This document shows positions 32,893 through 45,200 of a stretch of DNA of 64,000 nt, piece by piece. This stretch comes from Cichorium intybus (lineage: Eukaryota; Streptophyta; Magnoliopsida; Asterales; Asteraceae): NCBI GenBank assembly GCA_023525715.1, contig CM042012.1, positions 115,052,298-115,116,297 on the forward strand. The letters are read 5' to 3'. The translations under genes and the position numbers were made by a program. Positions within the stretch are counted from its first letter, which is position 1. Each line of letters opens with the position of its first letter. The notes below the pieces were generated by a model. That model was not told where the DNA came from and ran no database searches. It worked only from the letters and a program-made list of their open reading frames with translations.

Positions 32893-34096
32893 CAAGGACT
32901 ATGTGGCAGTTGATTGGTTATGTTTATTTATTAACTAGATTATTCTTAATTAAATAGGATTATGGGATAGAAGAATTTCAATGCGTCATTAAACAATCAT
33001 TAGAAGGTTTGTTTAGGGTTTAATACAGCTAATTTGACCTTTCATAGGCTTTGAAGTAGTAGATTATTGAACATGTTGACATGGATACGTGTCAGAAGGG
33101 GCATCCTTGAGAAGGGGATAATCGTCATTTGTTTATCAAAAATAAATAGAAATTTCTTCATTTAAGGATACAGAAGAAATAGTTAATAGTACAATAAATC
33201 TGTAGTACAATAAAGCTGGAGTTAACTAGATTGTACTAACTAAGTAAGCTTGAATATACAAGGGTAAAGCAATGGTGATACTGAAAGCTTCTTATATTTG
33301 GCTAAATTCTAGATTAAAACTGATAAAACTCCGATTATCAACCAATATTCTCTATATGATTAAACGTAGTTACATTATACGATAATAAACTTGGCCAATT
33401 TTGAATCTGAAAGAGGTTAACTACAGATTTCAATCATGACAAGTGCAATTATGCAATTAATAATGCTTCGTTTGCTATTCAAAGTCAATTTTGGGAAATT
33501 TTGGTAAGATGTAGTAACCGTTGAGTCTGATACTAAATCTATATGTTAAATTTGACAAAGGCGAAGAGACAATGCATTAGTTTATAGATATAACAGAGAT
33601 TTTATGAGCTGTAGAGATCTCAGGTATGTTTGTATAAAAAATTATCCGAAGAAGAAGAAAATTGTATCTGTTGGCAACGAAAGAAGGGGAATTAAGAATA
33701 ACACACCAGTCACTGAAGAAGGAGCTGCAAAACCGCGTGCGGAGAGATTCGCGGCGTTGTTGGTGCATGTTGAATGTAGACATTAAAAATATCTTCTTCT
33801 ACGTGTTTGTATAGGGATTTATGTGAAGTCATGGTGCAAAAACCTGGATAGATCTGGCATTGACAGTGACGGAACTTAATTGTTTAGGGAAACAGGAGAC
33901 GGCCATTGCACGATCTCCGAAATTAAACTAATATTGCGACGACGAAACGACCGTGGATTATATATGAATACGAACTACTCTATTGCAGGGTTGTGATTGC
34001 ACGTTTTGGTGGTTTTTTTGGGGAGAAAGCTTCCATGGGAGTTGTTACGGGCTGCCATTGTTTTTGAATTTTGAGTGTTCGGGATTACGTAGAAAC
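32893..34096. other. intergenic region upstream of the bHLH gene
   Basis: AT-rich. Short ORFs around 33580-33790 on both strands show no family resemblance and no splice context, so I do not call a gene. Promoter elements of the bHLH gene are likely here but none is identified. Confidence 0.4.
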
Positions 34097-34450
34097 TGTT
34101 AGGAACCGGACCGGGTACACGCAGCGAAAATACACTGTCACACACACACAAACTCACGAAAATAAAGCAAGAAGAACACAAGGATTTTTACGTGGTTCGG
34201 ATTCGGTGCAAATCCTACGTCCACGGGCTACAACTAGATTTTATTTGAATGAGGAGATTACAAGAGATACACTCAATTCTTATAGGTATTGAGTTGTGGT
34301 GCAATTTTTCCTTGAACATATGAAGGCTATTTATACATATGAGAAGGTAATGTGAATGTAGAGTTGTGTTTCAACACATTCACCAACCTTTGAAAATTGT
34401 TTCACCAAACTTTGAAAAAACAACTTCAAAATGTTCACATTCACCTAACA
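34097..34450 (-). repeat. Copia 3' LTR
   Basis: 354 bp, identical to 36330-36683 except one base. The start of the minus-strand unit reads TGTTAGGTGAATG. Confidence 0.95.
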
Positions 34451-34575
34451 ATCTCCCACTTGAAGATTTTGAACATCTCTCATTAATCTCCTAACATAAC
34501 AAGTCTTCCAAGCTTCCAGTTCCAAAGAACAAGCTAAGACTCAGCCAATTTCCTAGTTGCAGCCGCCCCTCATCA

Positions 34576-36132
34576 TCAAGTACTAGAAGGGCCAGTTGAA
34601 GCTCCTACAAGCTCCAACTCAGTCGTGGTCAATACCGCCACCGACTCATCCCCTGTCTCAACTGGCTTGGACACTCCACCGGATCCAGAGATACACCGAG
34701 GACCACTAACACTCTCCAAACTTTGCAAACTTCCAACAGGAGAGAATTTTTCAGTTTTAGTCTTCAAAACCCAACGGCTCTTTGTAACTGTACCCGGAAC
34801 ACACCCCGTGCTCCCACTGTCACAAAATCCCCTGAATGGTTTAGACTTTCCGACTCGTTCAGCTAACATCTCTTTGGCTCCAGACTTCATGTTTGCAAAA
34901 TGAACTCTCTTAGCACTAGATTTAGCGAACCAGATTTTGTTATGCTTAACAGGGACGGTCATACTTCCCTCAGCAGGTACCTCAACCATATATAATGACC
35001 CACGCTTCATACCTTGAGCAATCACCGAATTTCCATTGACCACCCTCCATTTACCACCACCAAACCTTACTTCCAGTCCTTGTTTATCCAGCTGACCAAC
35101 AGAAATCAATTTCTTCTTCAGCTCCGGAATCACCCTGACATTCTTCAGGTTCCATGTAGTTCCCAATGAAGTAACCAGATCAATATCTCCTATGCCCGTT
35201 ACTTCAAGCATCTCGTCATTTGCTAACCGTACCTTCCCAAAATCTCCTTCTTTTAGATTCACCATCGTTTCTCCGTTGTCCATGGCGTGAAACGAAGCCC
35301 CTGAATCCATGACCCAAGAGTCTACAGAACTTTCCATACTTAGTATCAGTGCATCATCCTCAGACACACTCTCGACACCAGCAATGTTCAATTCTTTCTT
35401 TGGACATTGACTCTTAACATGTCCCACCTCCTGGCAGTTCCAGCACTTCACATTCTTCCAAGTTCTAGATGAACTTCTTCCCCGACTCCCACTACTCCCA
35501 CTATTCCTACTATTCCCTCTACCTCTTCCGATATTTAATAACTCAGAAGAAGAAGATCCACCTTGATTCTTGCGTCTGATATCCTCGCCAAGAACCAAAT
35601 CTCTAACCCCTTCAAAAGTCATACCACTGGTCCCCACTGAACTTGTAACAGCGGTTACTGTTCCAGACCAGCTATCAGGTAGTGAAGCTAGTAACAGTGA
35701 AGCTTGAGTCTCGTTATCAAATTTAATTCCCACAGATGACAATCTGGACAGAATTGAATTTAGATTGTTAATGTGAACAGTAACTGAGCCTTCCTCATTC
35801 ATCCTTGTAGTGAACAACTCCCTCATCAAGAACACCTTGTTAGCCGCCGACGGTTTCTCATACATGTTCGTCAGAGCATCCATCATACCACGCGCCGTGG
35901 TTTCCTTCATGATGTTGAAAGCGACGCTCCTTTCCAACGACAATGTAATAACCGCCTTAGCTTTCTTGTCCTTTGAGTTCCACGCATCTTTAGCAGCTTT
36001 TTCCATTTTCTCCGGTTTGTCTCCAAGTACCACGTCCAAATCTTTCTGACATAGCAATGCTTCTATTTGCATTTTCCACCAGCTAAAGTCAGAACCGTTG
36101 AACTTCTCGATTACAACCTTGTCTTCAGCCAT
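34576..36132 (-). CDS. Copia gag-protease polyprotein, intact, no integrase or RT
   Basis: 518 codons from ATG 36132 (MAEDKVVIEKFNGSDF, the usual Copia gag start; an upstream in-frame ATG at 36144 is possible). Order: UBN2-type gag (WWKMQIEALL, MYEKPSAANKVFLMREL), Arg/Gly/Ser-rich linker, CCHC zinc knuckle CWNCQEVGHVKSQC (about 230-243), retropepsin motif VMDSGASFHA (about 276), then the GAG_pre-integrase start (LKKKLISVGQLDKQGLEVRF, GSLYMVEV). Where the integrase should begin, the frame instead runs into about 100 residues rich in Ser, Gly and Lys (KSKPFRGFCDSGSTGC, SLQSLESVSGPRCISG) ending in TAG. The splice of pre-integrase to a short tail without frameshift in an otherwise undamaged ORF suggests an established deletion form and not a random relic. 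Confidence 0.9.
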   Translation of the reverse strand: MAEDKVVIEKFNGSDFSWWKMQIEALLCQKDLDVVLGDKPEKMEKAAKDAWNSKDKKAKAVITLSLERSVAFNIMKETTARGMMDALTNMYEKPSAANKVFLMRELFTTRMNEEGSVTVHINNLNSILSRLSSVGIKFDNETQASLLLASLPDSWSGTVTAVTSSVGTSGMTFEGVRDLVLGEDIRRKNQGGSSSSELLNIGRGRGNSRNSGSSGSRGRSSSRTWKNVKCWNCQEVGHVKSQCPKKELNIAGVESVSEDDALILSMESSVDSWVMDSGASFHAMDNGETMVNLKEGDFGKVRLANDEMLEVTGIGDIDLVTSLGTTWNLKNVRVIPELKKKLISVGQLDKQGLEVRFGGGKWRVVNGNSVIAQGMKRGSLYMVEVPAEGSMTVPVKHNKIWFAKSSAKRVHFANMKSGAKEMLAERVGKSKPFRGFCDSGSTGCVPGTVTKSRWVLKTKTEKFSPVGSLQSLESVSGPRCISGSGGVSKPVETGDESVAVLTTTELELVGASTGPSST

Positions 36133-36315
36133 TACGACAAACAAGAGACAAATATTTTATAGTACTTTTGTGTGACAGAACAGTACCCTTCAAAGTACCA
36201 AGATACCTTTTAATACGATTAATAGAAATTAGTTTCTGATGTGGAAGATCAGACAAAACTGCAACCACAGAGCATACTCTAATTTCTAAAACCGAGACCT
36301 CCTCCAAAACCCGAA

Positions 36316-36329
36316 GCTCTGATACCAGT
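36316..36329 (-). promoter_or_regulatory. primer binding site, initiator tRNA-Met type
   Basis: Reading the minus strand out of the 5' LTR, ACTGGTATCAGAGC follows directly. TGGTATCAGAGC is complementary to the 3' end of plant initiator tRNA-Met, the usual Copia primer. Confidence 0.9.
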
Positions 36330-36683
36330 TGTTAGGAACCGGACCGGGTACACGCAGCGAAAATACACTGTCACACACACACAAACTCACGAAAATAAAG
36401 CAAGAAGAACACAAGGATTTTTACGTGGTTCGGATTCGGTGCAAATCCTACGTCCACAGGCTACAACTAGATTTTATTTGAATGAGGAGATTACAAGAGA
36501 TACACTCAATTCTTATAGGTATTGAGTTGTGGTGCAATTTTTCCTTGAACATATGAAGGCTATTTATACATATGAGAAGGTAATGTGAATGTAGAGTTGT
36601 GTTTCAACACATTCACCAACCTTTGAAAATTGTTTCACCAAACTTTGAAAAAACAACTTCAAAATGTTCACATTCACCTAACA
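36330..36683 (-). repeat. Copia 5' LTR
   Basis: 354 bp, partner of 34097-34450. Flanked outside by GAAAC at 36684-36688. Confidence 0.95.
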
Positions 36684-36834
36684 GAAACAGTCAAACAGAT
36701 TGCAATTTATAATAATTAAAATCAGTTAGTTATCGGTTCTGAATTCAACGCCAATTTTATATCAGGTTAATTAACCGGTTATAAGCTTAATAAAATTGAT
36801 CTTGTGTATATATTTAGTGATTTATTTATTTTAA

Positions 36835-37702
36835 GGGTGGGAGTGGGAGAGTAGCTCTCCCATCCCACTGAACTCACGTGCTACGTCAGTTTTTCTCTCT
36901 CTACTCACTTCAATCTTTCTCCATCTTTCCAAATCTTTTACTCATGGAACCAGTACTCACTGAACCCACTATGCCACATCAGAATTTTTATTTTTAAATT
37001 TATTTATTAATTATAAAAATTAATATAACATTTAATTTAATATTTCAATTAAAATAAATACGTTTTAAATAAAATTAAAAGTCAAATAACATTTAATTAA
37101 AAAAACACACCATTAAAAAAATTAAAAAAACCTAAATACGAGAAATTAAATCCTAAATACGAGAAATTTAATCCTAAGTACTAGAATCTAAAAAAAAAAC
37201 CTAGGTGTCTCTTTTATAACATTTCACGCTTCTATGTGCGTAAACTCTCTGTTATGTGTCACCAGATACTGTTGTAGGGTTTGTTCCACAACCTCTTCGT
37301 CGGTTGTCCAGTTTGGTCGGTTGAAAGATATGTTGACGTAAGTTTGATTAAATTGTATCATTTTTCTGTTCATATCTTTCCATTTAGCGTTAAGCATATG
37401 GTTATTCCGATAATGAACCGTGCCCATAATTTTGTGGAACTCTTCCACCACACGAGCCCAGAATACTAGGAAGGATGTCGTATCCGTTTCTTAGGTAACG
37501 GCGACCCAGACTCTTGTCAAAGCCACCTCTTATTTTCTAGTCCAAGAACGAATCATCCTATTTCCATGGGCTGCCATTTTTTGACAAAACTAGAGAGAAA
37601 TATTTAGAAAGAAAGTAGATAATGGTGTCAAAGGTTGAGAGAATGGTATGAAAGGTTGAGAGAATGGTGTGATTTTTAAATGGATAGAGGGAAGTATTTA
37701 TA
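36835..37702 (-). mobile_element. PIF/Harbinger remnant carrying only ORF1
   Basis: At 36835, after a TAA, the sequence GGGTGGGAGTGGGAGAG resembles a PIF terminus (compare GGCTAAAGGGAGTGG at 3444). On the minus strand a TATA box TATAAATA (37702-37695) and a 120-bp pyrimidine-rich leader lead to an ORF1-type reading frame. No transposase and no matching right-hand terminus were found, so the right limit is set at the TATA box. Confidence 0.5.
37224..37577 (-). pseudogene. PIF ORF1 (Myb/NAM-associated-like), two nonsense codons
   Basis: From ATG 37577 one frame continues to TGA-type end 37224 with TAA at 37532-37530 and 37493-37491. The translated pieces follow the plant PIF ORF1 pattern, a Myb-like/trihelix DNA-binding protein: MIRSWTRK, EVALTRVWVAVT, then FWARVVEEFHKIMG, HMLNAKWKDMNRKMIQFNQ and EVVEQTLQQYLVTHNREF. 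In PIF systems ORF1 is needed with the transposase for transposition. The two stops both look like GAA to TAA changes in the conserved Glu positions. The protein also resembles host proteins annotated as NAM-associated or GST-T3-like, which are themselves PIF-derived. Confidence 0.7.
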
Positions 37703-38655
37703 GGAGTGGGTAAAAATTTATTTTGATTGGATTAAAAAAAATTTACAAAAGATGAAAGATTCTACGGGTTCACCATCATCCAAACCAGCCCAAAACACTC
37801 GAACCCGCTTGGTACCGAACCCACGGGACAGGGGTACCGGCAGTACCGCACCCGTTTTTTGATCGAGCCCGCTGAACCCGGATACTACTCCGTGAAGCCT
37901 AAGACATATTATCGTAAGCTTGTTTATCATGTTAACAAAATATATATATTTTTTTCAGCAAAGTTCTCTTTTGGGTCTGTTGTTGTTCTCGAGTTAATGG
38001 GTTTTTATATTTATTATGGGTTTTTATGTTTATTCCTTTTTGTTGTTTAGTATGTAACCCTAAATATTCATATAGAAATAATGATACAGTTAATTCTTTG
38101 TTTTGTACACACCATTTTCAAATATCAACAATGAAATCATATGTTTACGTCATAATTTTCCAAGATGTTTTTACTTGAGATTTTGAAATGAAATTTTCAA
38201 TACTTAAAAAATTACTTCCTCATATACACAACTTGTTCAAGACAAAGTATAACACTAATTATCTACCATACAAATATAGATTCAAACAAAGAGACACCAC
38301 TGTAAAATGATTCGTGTAAAGGGTTGACTTGAGCTATAGTACAAGAATTCAAGTTAGAATTGCTGCTATAAAAGCTAAACGATCAAGATAAATGGAGAAA
38401 TGAGTGATGGTGTAACAATGAATTAAGCCTTCAAAAATAAAGTATCTAGATTTCAATTCGAGAGATACGACTTACAAATTTCGTGCAAGAGATTAGCCAA
38501 ATGGCACTCAAGGCCTTTGTTGGTGCATTTACACATATCTTGTTGTCTTGGAGATATCCAACCAAAACCCAAATTGTATTTATTACTAGCAAGCGGGTTA
38601 TAGTTTGTAAATTTATTAAATTATTGTTGATCAACCATGAAGGGGTGACAAATCA
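37703..38655. other. intergenic region
   Basis: No supported gene. A GC-richer patch at 37780-37900 (CCGAACCCACGGGACAGGGG and similar) stands out but has no coding sense that I can support. Confidence 0.4.
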
Positions 38656-38985
38656 GGCTCTCATGTCGTGTTTTAGCTGACATGACACGATAATATTTTA
38701 TATAACACGAACACGACTCGTCACTATGTCATGTTTTGTTTTACTAACACGAAAACGACACAATTAAAACACAACAAAAACGACCAACATGAAAAATATA
38801 ATTAATCATACAAAACACGACAAACATGAAAAACGCGATCGATCATGAAAAACACGTGCTAATATTGTGTCAATTTCATGTCAAATTTTGCATGCAATAC
38901 GACATCGTATTTTTTACACTTGACACAAATACGAATTTAAAATTTAATTTCGTGTTTTGTATCGTGTTTTTTTTTTCATGTTATG
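38656..38985. repeat. ACACGA/TCGTGT-rich repeat patch
   Basis: About 330 bp filled with short copies of ACACGA, CACGAC, CATGAAAAACACG and their reverse complements in both orientations. Non-coding. It could be a decayed non-autonomous transposon or a locally amplified short motif. Confidence 0.5.
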
Positions 38986-39308
38986 AATTACCATTTTTAC
39001 AAAAATTACCATTTTTACAAATATGAATGTAAAATTTGAAAGAATGATGATGATTATAGAGGCATCGCAAAGACCGGAGAAATGTGGCAAAAAAAGGTCG
39101 AAAAAGAATACGTCCAACAACTTTACATGGTTGGCATTTCACTTGATATAAGACCAAAGGGAGAGGAGGACGGCATATGTGCGGTGATCTATGTGTCAAC
39201 CCCAAACCGCACGGGAACACCATTCCGGTTGGTGTGGGAAAGGTGAGGGGATGGGTTTCAAGGGGTTGGGAACACCCCAGGGGAACATCATCTCTTTTCT
39301 CTTTCTTA

Positions 39309-39540
<232 letters not shown>

Positions 39541-42236
39541 AGGGGTAGTGAGGGGATATCATTTTCTCAAATTTAAGGGGTAAGAGGTTAGTGAGGGGAA
39601 GGTGACGTGGCACTCCAACCCTTTGGGGTGAGTGGTCACGGCTCCTCTTATAAACCTTTTAAAAATAAAACCTTTTACAAAACAGTGTTTCTTTTCCAGG
39701 AAATTCCACTACATTTTCAAAACTTTATTTGAAAAATCATTGTTTTACTTTTTTTCAAAAAAAAAAAAAACCAAAACTATCAGGTTTTTAGATTTCGGTT
39801 TCTCATGTTATTTTGTTAAATTAAATGACATTTAGTAGCGCAATCTTTTAGTGACATTTTTTTGTGCCACTATAATATATTTTTAGTGATACTTTTTTAT
39901 GCCACTATAAAAACTAATAGATATTGTGACATTAATCATTTTATAACATTGGTTTTCATGGTTTTATTCATAAGAAAATTGCTAAAATTTAATAAAAACA
40001 CGTAATTTTCTAAAAAAAATAAAAAGATGAGATCAAGACATGCTTATTACTTTAATCATATATAATAAATCAAACTAAACCGAAAAAATCAGTTTTCCTA
40101 AAATCCAAAAACCAAATCGTTGGTTTTTCAAGACCGTTTGGTTTTTTGGTTTAGAAATCTCTGATTTTTTGCCTTTGTTTACGATTTCGGTTTTTTTCAC
40201 ACCTTTTATAAACCACCAAATTCATATTTCCTTTAAGCATAATGCATTCAACATACCTCAGCCCTCAGGAAGTGGAGTCACCATGGTTTGAAATTACAAA
40301 ATGTATCAGTGGTTGATTACAAAAGGCATGTTGCATATATAGCTTAATGATCATCAACGTACCTCTACATATACCCTTCACAAACAGCCATATACTTTTA
40401 TAACCCTCGTACAACCTCCAATCCACCCATCCTTTACACCCTTAAAATAGACATAGAATTTTGAGAAATAAATTGTGAAATCATGCATGATATCTATACT
40501 CATCTTCAATGTTGATCCAAGATTTTTCCTCCTAATTTCTTCACCATAACTTTATAGTCTTCCATAATGCTCGTTGAGACTACCCTCTATCTTACGCAAT
40601 GTAAATATCTTGACATTTCTTCACCATAACATCATAACTCTACAACACTCAAATTGACATCTCTTACAGAAGCTTTACGAGGATCGAAGTAGAAAAGAGG
40701 CTTAGGCACAAACGTGTCTTCGTAGTAAACATCCACGATCAGTAACTTACTTGGAGATGTAATCAAAGCCATAATCTATGAAACATTTAGTAAATCTTGA
40801 GGATTTGAACCGTAAATTGCATTACAGGGTTGGATGATCTTCGTTTTGAGCCTTAATTTACCGTTATTGCATTTTTAGATGTTTAGGGCTTTTGTATTTA
40901 ACGTTTAATATCCACTTAACATTTTTATTTTGAATTCAAGAGATGAAACCGACAATAAGGGTTATTTCTGGTAATAAAGGTAGTTTTTGAACACAAGATT
41001 TGAGTTTACTAGTAAATAATGTACAAAAAATTGACTCGGTGTGAACAAGTATAACAGTTTAGTACCCTCTAATGTCATTTTTCCCTCCTAAATAAAGGTC
41101 TTCCTTTATAGGATATATAGTAATTTAAACATCAAAAAGATATTTAGGATATTTTATAAAAATAACATGTTTGATTTGGACATAAATTTATAAAGTATTT
41201 TTTAATTTAACTCAAACTATAATAAACCAACATTCCAAAAACAACAAACGATAAGAAAAAAAAAAAGCCATGTTGATCAAAATGAATATAATATATGAAT
41301 CATAGCTTAAAGCATACAAAGTATAACAATATTCACTAGATATTCTATAATATAAAATGTTATAATTTCAAGAGTGGGTAATTTGATTAAATAATTAAAA
41401 AATATTGTCTCATCACCCCTCCCCCCAATCCTACTGCACTTTCACCGTACACACATGTTGTTGCTACAAAGGAGAAGTGTAGGGTGGACGGAGTAGAAGC
41501 CGGTGGGTGCGGGTTCGAGGGGATAAAGGATGCAGCACCGCCAATAGAGTGCGGTTTCAGTCGGTGGCAGGTTCAAGGATGAGCGTTCGCGGGTTAGTGA
41601 AGTCGCTTGGAGTCGAAGACAAAGAACGAAAAAGAGGGACAACAGGTTAGAGGTGGTGGATGGTCGGCGGCTTCTACTCCCCCACCGCGGGTTCAGCAGC
41701 AGGTTGGAGGTGGTGGATGGTCGACGGCTTCTACTCCATCCACCCTTACAAATGATACAAGTGGTTACTACAATTTTAAGAGCATCACACCATGTATAGC
41801 TTTTTTTTTTTTTTTTTACTTTGTCAGATCATATTTTTACAAACTTTATCAAACATAATGCTATTAATTAAATCATTTGCATCTATCGGCCATTTTTAAA
41901 ATATTGATATAAAATAAACTAATTTACCTTCATCTTTTGTGAAATATTTTAAAAACCCTTCATCTAATTTGTTATATTTAAGCATATACAATATTTATAA
42001 AACGAAAAAATACTCGACTATAACATCAATAAAAACAATATATTGCAATACATGAAACTAAAACAAACATTACTAAAAGAAATAAAAATAAAAATATACT
42101 CTGAAAAACGGTGTCGTTAACCAAGAAAACATTATAATAATATGATTTCAGAATCTGTACCCACAACCAAAACCAACCAAACAAATGTTCAATCCTTCCA
42201 TGAAACACAGAGAATCAAAACCCACTAAACTCACCC
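39541..42236. other. intergenic region with small repeats
   Basis: AT-rich, no convincing gene. Noted inside: a 46-codon minus-strand frame at 40632-40772 (MALITSPSKLLIVDVYYEDT) with a GTAAGA donor-like site after PRKAS, which might be a relic first exon of a MULE transposase (PB1-like); and a tandem duplication of about 58 bp at roughly 41645-41745 (unit contains GGTGGTGGATGGTCG and GGCTTCTACTCC). Confidence 0.4.
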
Positions 42237-45200
42237 TCACTGTTCCTCCACCACCTCCTCCCCAAACCCACGTTGTGCAATTCTGTAATACAAAATTCCC
42301 ATTGTAGCCAAACACGCCCTGCACCCAAAACCACATATATATATAATAAAAAAAAACAATAAAATAAACCAAAGTAGGTTGCTATTTCTCGAGAGAAAAT
42401 ACTTACATGATTGCTATGATGAGAAGTATTTTTCTTGGATCCATTCTTGAAGGCCTATGGTGACGTGTAGTATTATGAGTCTCGTCTGGATTCCCGTCTT
42501 TTTTTGGAGGTGCGGTCACGGGTAAAGTTGGCAATGCACTTGACCAGAATGGAATCAATGACCTTAGAAACTTGTGTCGGAATGTTCCTACAAGTTATAA
42601 AATTGGTTTTATTTATGCAATATGATGGATGAAAAAGACGAAAATGCCCTTTTGGGATTGTTGTCTGACTGACCTCTCCTGGTGTACTTCTTGCGGTTAG
42701 CGTCTTCGTCGTCTGCGTAATAAGAAATCTCGGAGTTTTGTCTTTCGACTTGTTGTGCGGTTTTTCTTGTGGTGGCACCTGGCTGCATTCCGTTCTTGAA
42801 AGGTTAGTAAAGATGGGAAATGGAATGGAATTGGAATCTGTCTTGGGAATTGGAATGTGAAGGGATTATGATGTGTTATGTTTTTTTGGTTGATGGGAAA
42901 CTGTATGGAATTTAGTGATATATGTATTTGGATATTTTGTTTTTATTTTATTGTGAAATGTATAATGGGGGTATTTTGGTCTTTTGATGTAAAAGGAAGA
43001 ATGGAATTGAATTTCTTCCATGGTTCTGGCCTCCGGAAGGAATAGTGAAATGCATTAGACATGGAATTTGAAGGATCCTGATGGAATTGAGTTCGGTCCG
43101 TTTGGTGATCAAGCATGCCATGGAATGGAATCTTGGATTCCGATTCCGCCGAAAGGCTTAACATGAAAAAGTAGTTGTAAAACTGGAAGGAATAGTGAAA
43201 TTATATAACATGGAATTTGAAGGATTTTGATTGAATTGGATTCCGTGCATTTGGCAACCAAACATGCCATGGAATGGAATCTTGGATTCCAATTCCGCGG
43301 AATGGCTTAACATGAAAAAGTACTTGCAACACGAGAAGGAATAGTGAAATTATATAACATGGAAATCGAAGGATTTTGATCACATTTCATTCGGTCCATT
43401 TGGTACCCAAGCATGCCATGGAATGGAATCTTGGATTCCGATTCTGCCTAAAGGCTTAACATGAAAAAGTACTCACGACACGAGAAGGAATGTTCCATAT
43501 AGCACGGAATTTGAAGGATTTTGATCGAATTGAATTCCGTCCATTTGGTAACTAAACATGCCATGGAATGGAATCTTGGATTCCAATTCCGCAGAAAGGC
43601 TTAACATGAAAAAGGAGTTGCAACACCAGAAGGAATGGAAAAATCTATATAGCATAAAATTTGAAGGATTTTGATCGAATCGAGTTCAGTCCATTTGAAA
43701 ACCAAGCATGCCAAGGAATGGAATCTTGGATTCCAATTCCACCCGAAGGCTTAACATAAATAAGTACTTGCAACACCAGAAGGAATAGTAAAATCTATAT
43801 AACATGGAATTTGAACGATTTTGATCGAATTGAATTCCGTCCATTTGCCATGGAATGGAATCTTGAATTCCAATTCTGTCAGATTCTGCCAAAATCCACA
43901 AAGTAAAGGTTTTAACATGAAAAAGGTACTTACAACACCAGAAGTGGGGCTTCTCAAGTGATTCGCTGAATTAGGAACATCTATCTCCACAATATCTGTG
44001 CTTGAAGGTTTAGAAGAAGAACCATTTGCATCTTTTGTTACCAAAGACTCTGAGGTTAAAACAGGAGCTGGCAATGAAACCGGATTGTTTCCAAACACAT
44101 TCTTCTCCATTCCAGTCTACATCATACAATAATCATTATGAAATTATAATACATTACAACAAGATCAATAGTTTATATTGAAGCACCAAATCTTCAACAA
44201 TTTGGATTACCTGCATAATCGCTTCCTTCAACTGTGAATGTAAACGGGACCCGGAATCTTTAACACTTTTAGGAGGCCATATCTACAAAGAAAGTTCACA
44301 TTTATCTACTAATTGTCTCTATAAAGAACCATTCTTGAAATCAGATATACAGGTAAATGTAAATATGTAATACACTACATAACCATACAAGTAGACCTTA
44401 CCGAAGTTGAACATTGAGGGCAAACATATCCAGCTGGCGCAGTGTGTGGAGGATAACTTTTAATATTTGAAACTAAGCAACTTGTGTGTATGATATCTGG
44501 AAACATATAAAGAAATAATAGGGTGGTGTGATTTACAGATTTTATAAAAATTAAAAACAAGTAATGGATGTTTCTTGAGTGCAGGATAACATACGTAGGC
44601 AACCCAGACGTGTTGTTTGAGAACCACCACCTTCTTCAAGCACTTCTTGACAATGGCAACATTTTGTGGGCCAGTCATATTCTCCATCGATTACCCACTC
44701 TGAGTATGTACGAACCTATGAAATCAAATCAATAGTTTCAGTGAAAAAGTGATCAGAGTGGTGAAGAAAAACAAGTGTTGTATAGGGAGATATTACAACG
44801 TACCACACAAATTTGGTGCTCTGAAAAACAGATGCATTCTCCACATACAGGGACCTTGTGTACGAAGCAGTACAATTTCGTTGCCTGTGAATTGTGTATC
44901 CGCTTTGGTTAGTACCCAATTTATTACGCTTCGTCAACTGAGGTCAAGTTTCATCGTGAATTGAACTACGTGCAGTGTTCATCAACAAAGCTACTTGATG
45001 GAGTATTTAGATCTAAAAGGATTGCATTTGCACACTCTTCTCGAACAACAAAAAAAATCGAATTCGGATCTAAGATCTCAGATCAGAGCAATGGCGACAC
45101 AAATTTGGTAGCTCGATCTGATCTGAGAGCTCTAATCAATAGTGAACATTATCAACGGATTCAATTGCCCAAATTAAAACCTAGCATTACGTTTATAAAT

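Larger units (their letters stand above)
34097..36683 (-). mobile_element. non-autonomous Ty1/Copia element (TR-GAG type), very young
   Basis: Two 354-bp LTRs (34097-34450 and 36330-36683), TGTTAGG...CCTAACA, differ by one base (34224 G versus 36458 A region). The 5-bp duplication GAAAC flanks the element (34092-34096 and 36684-36688). On the minus strand the PBS TGGTATCAGAGC follows the 5' LTR, and a purine-rich AAGTGGGAGAT precedes the 3' LTR. The interior holds one intact ORF with gag and protease but no integrase, reverse transcriptase or RNase H, so movement would need helper enzymes. One LTR difference in 354 bp puts the insertion in the recent past. Confidence 0.95.

Noticed and set aside
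33577..33786. Overlapping small ORFs upstream of the bHLH gene
   Set aside because: No motif, no splice context and no conservation evidence; treated as chance.
40632..40772. A functional MULE gene starting at 40772 (minus strand)
   Set aside because: Only a PB1-like fragment of about 35 residues with a donor-like site; no transposase core or TIR nearby, so it is mentioned only as a possible relic.
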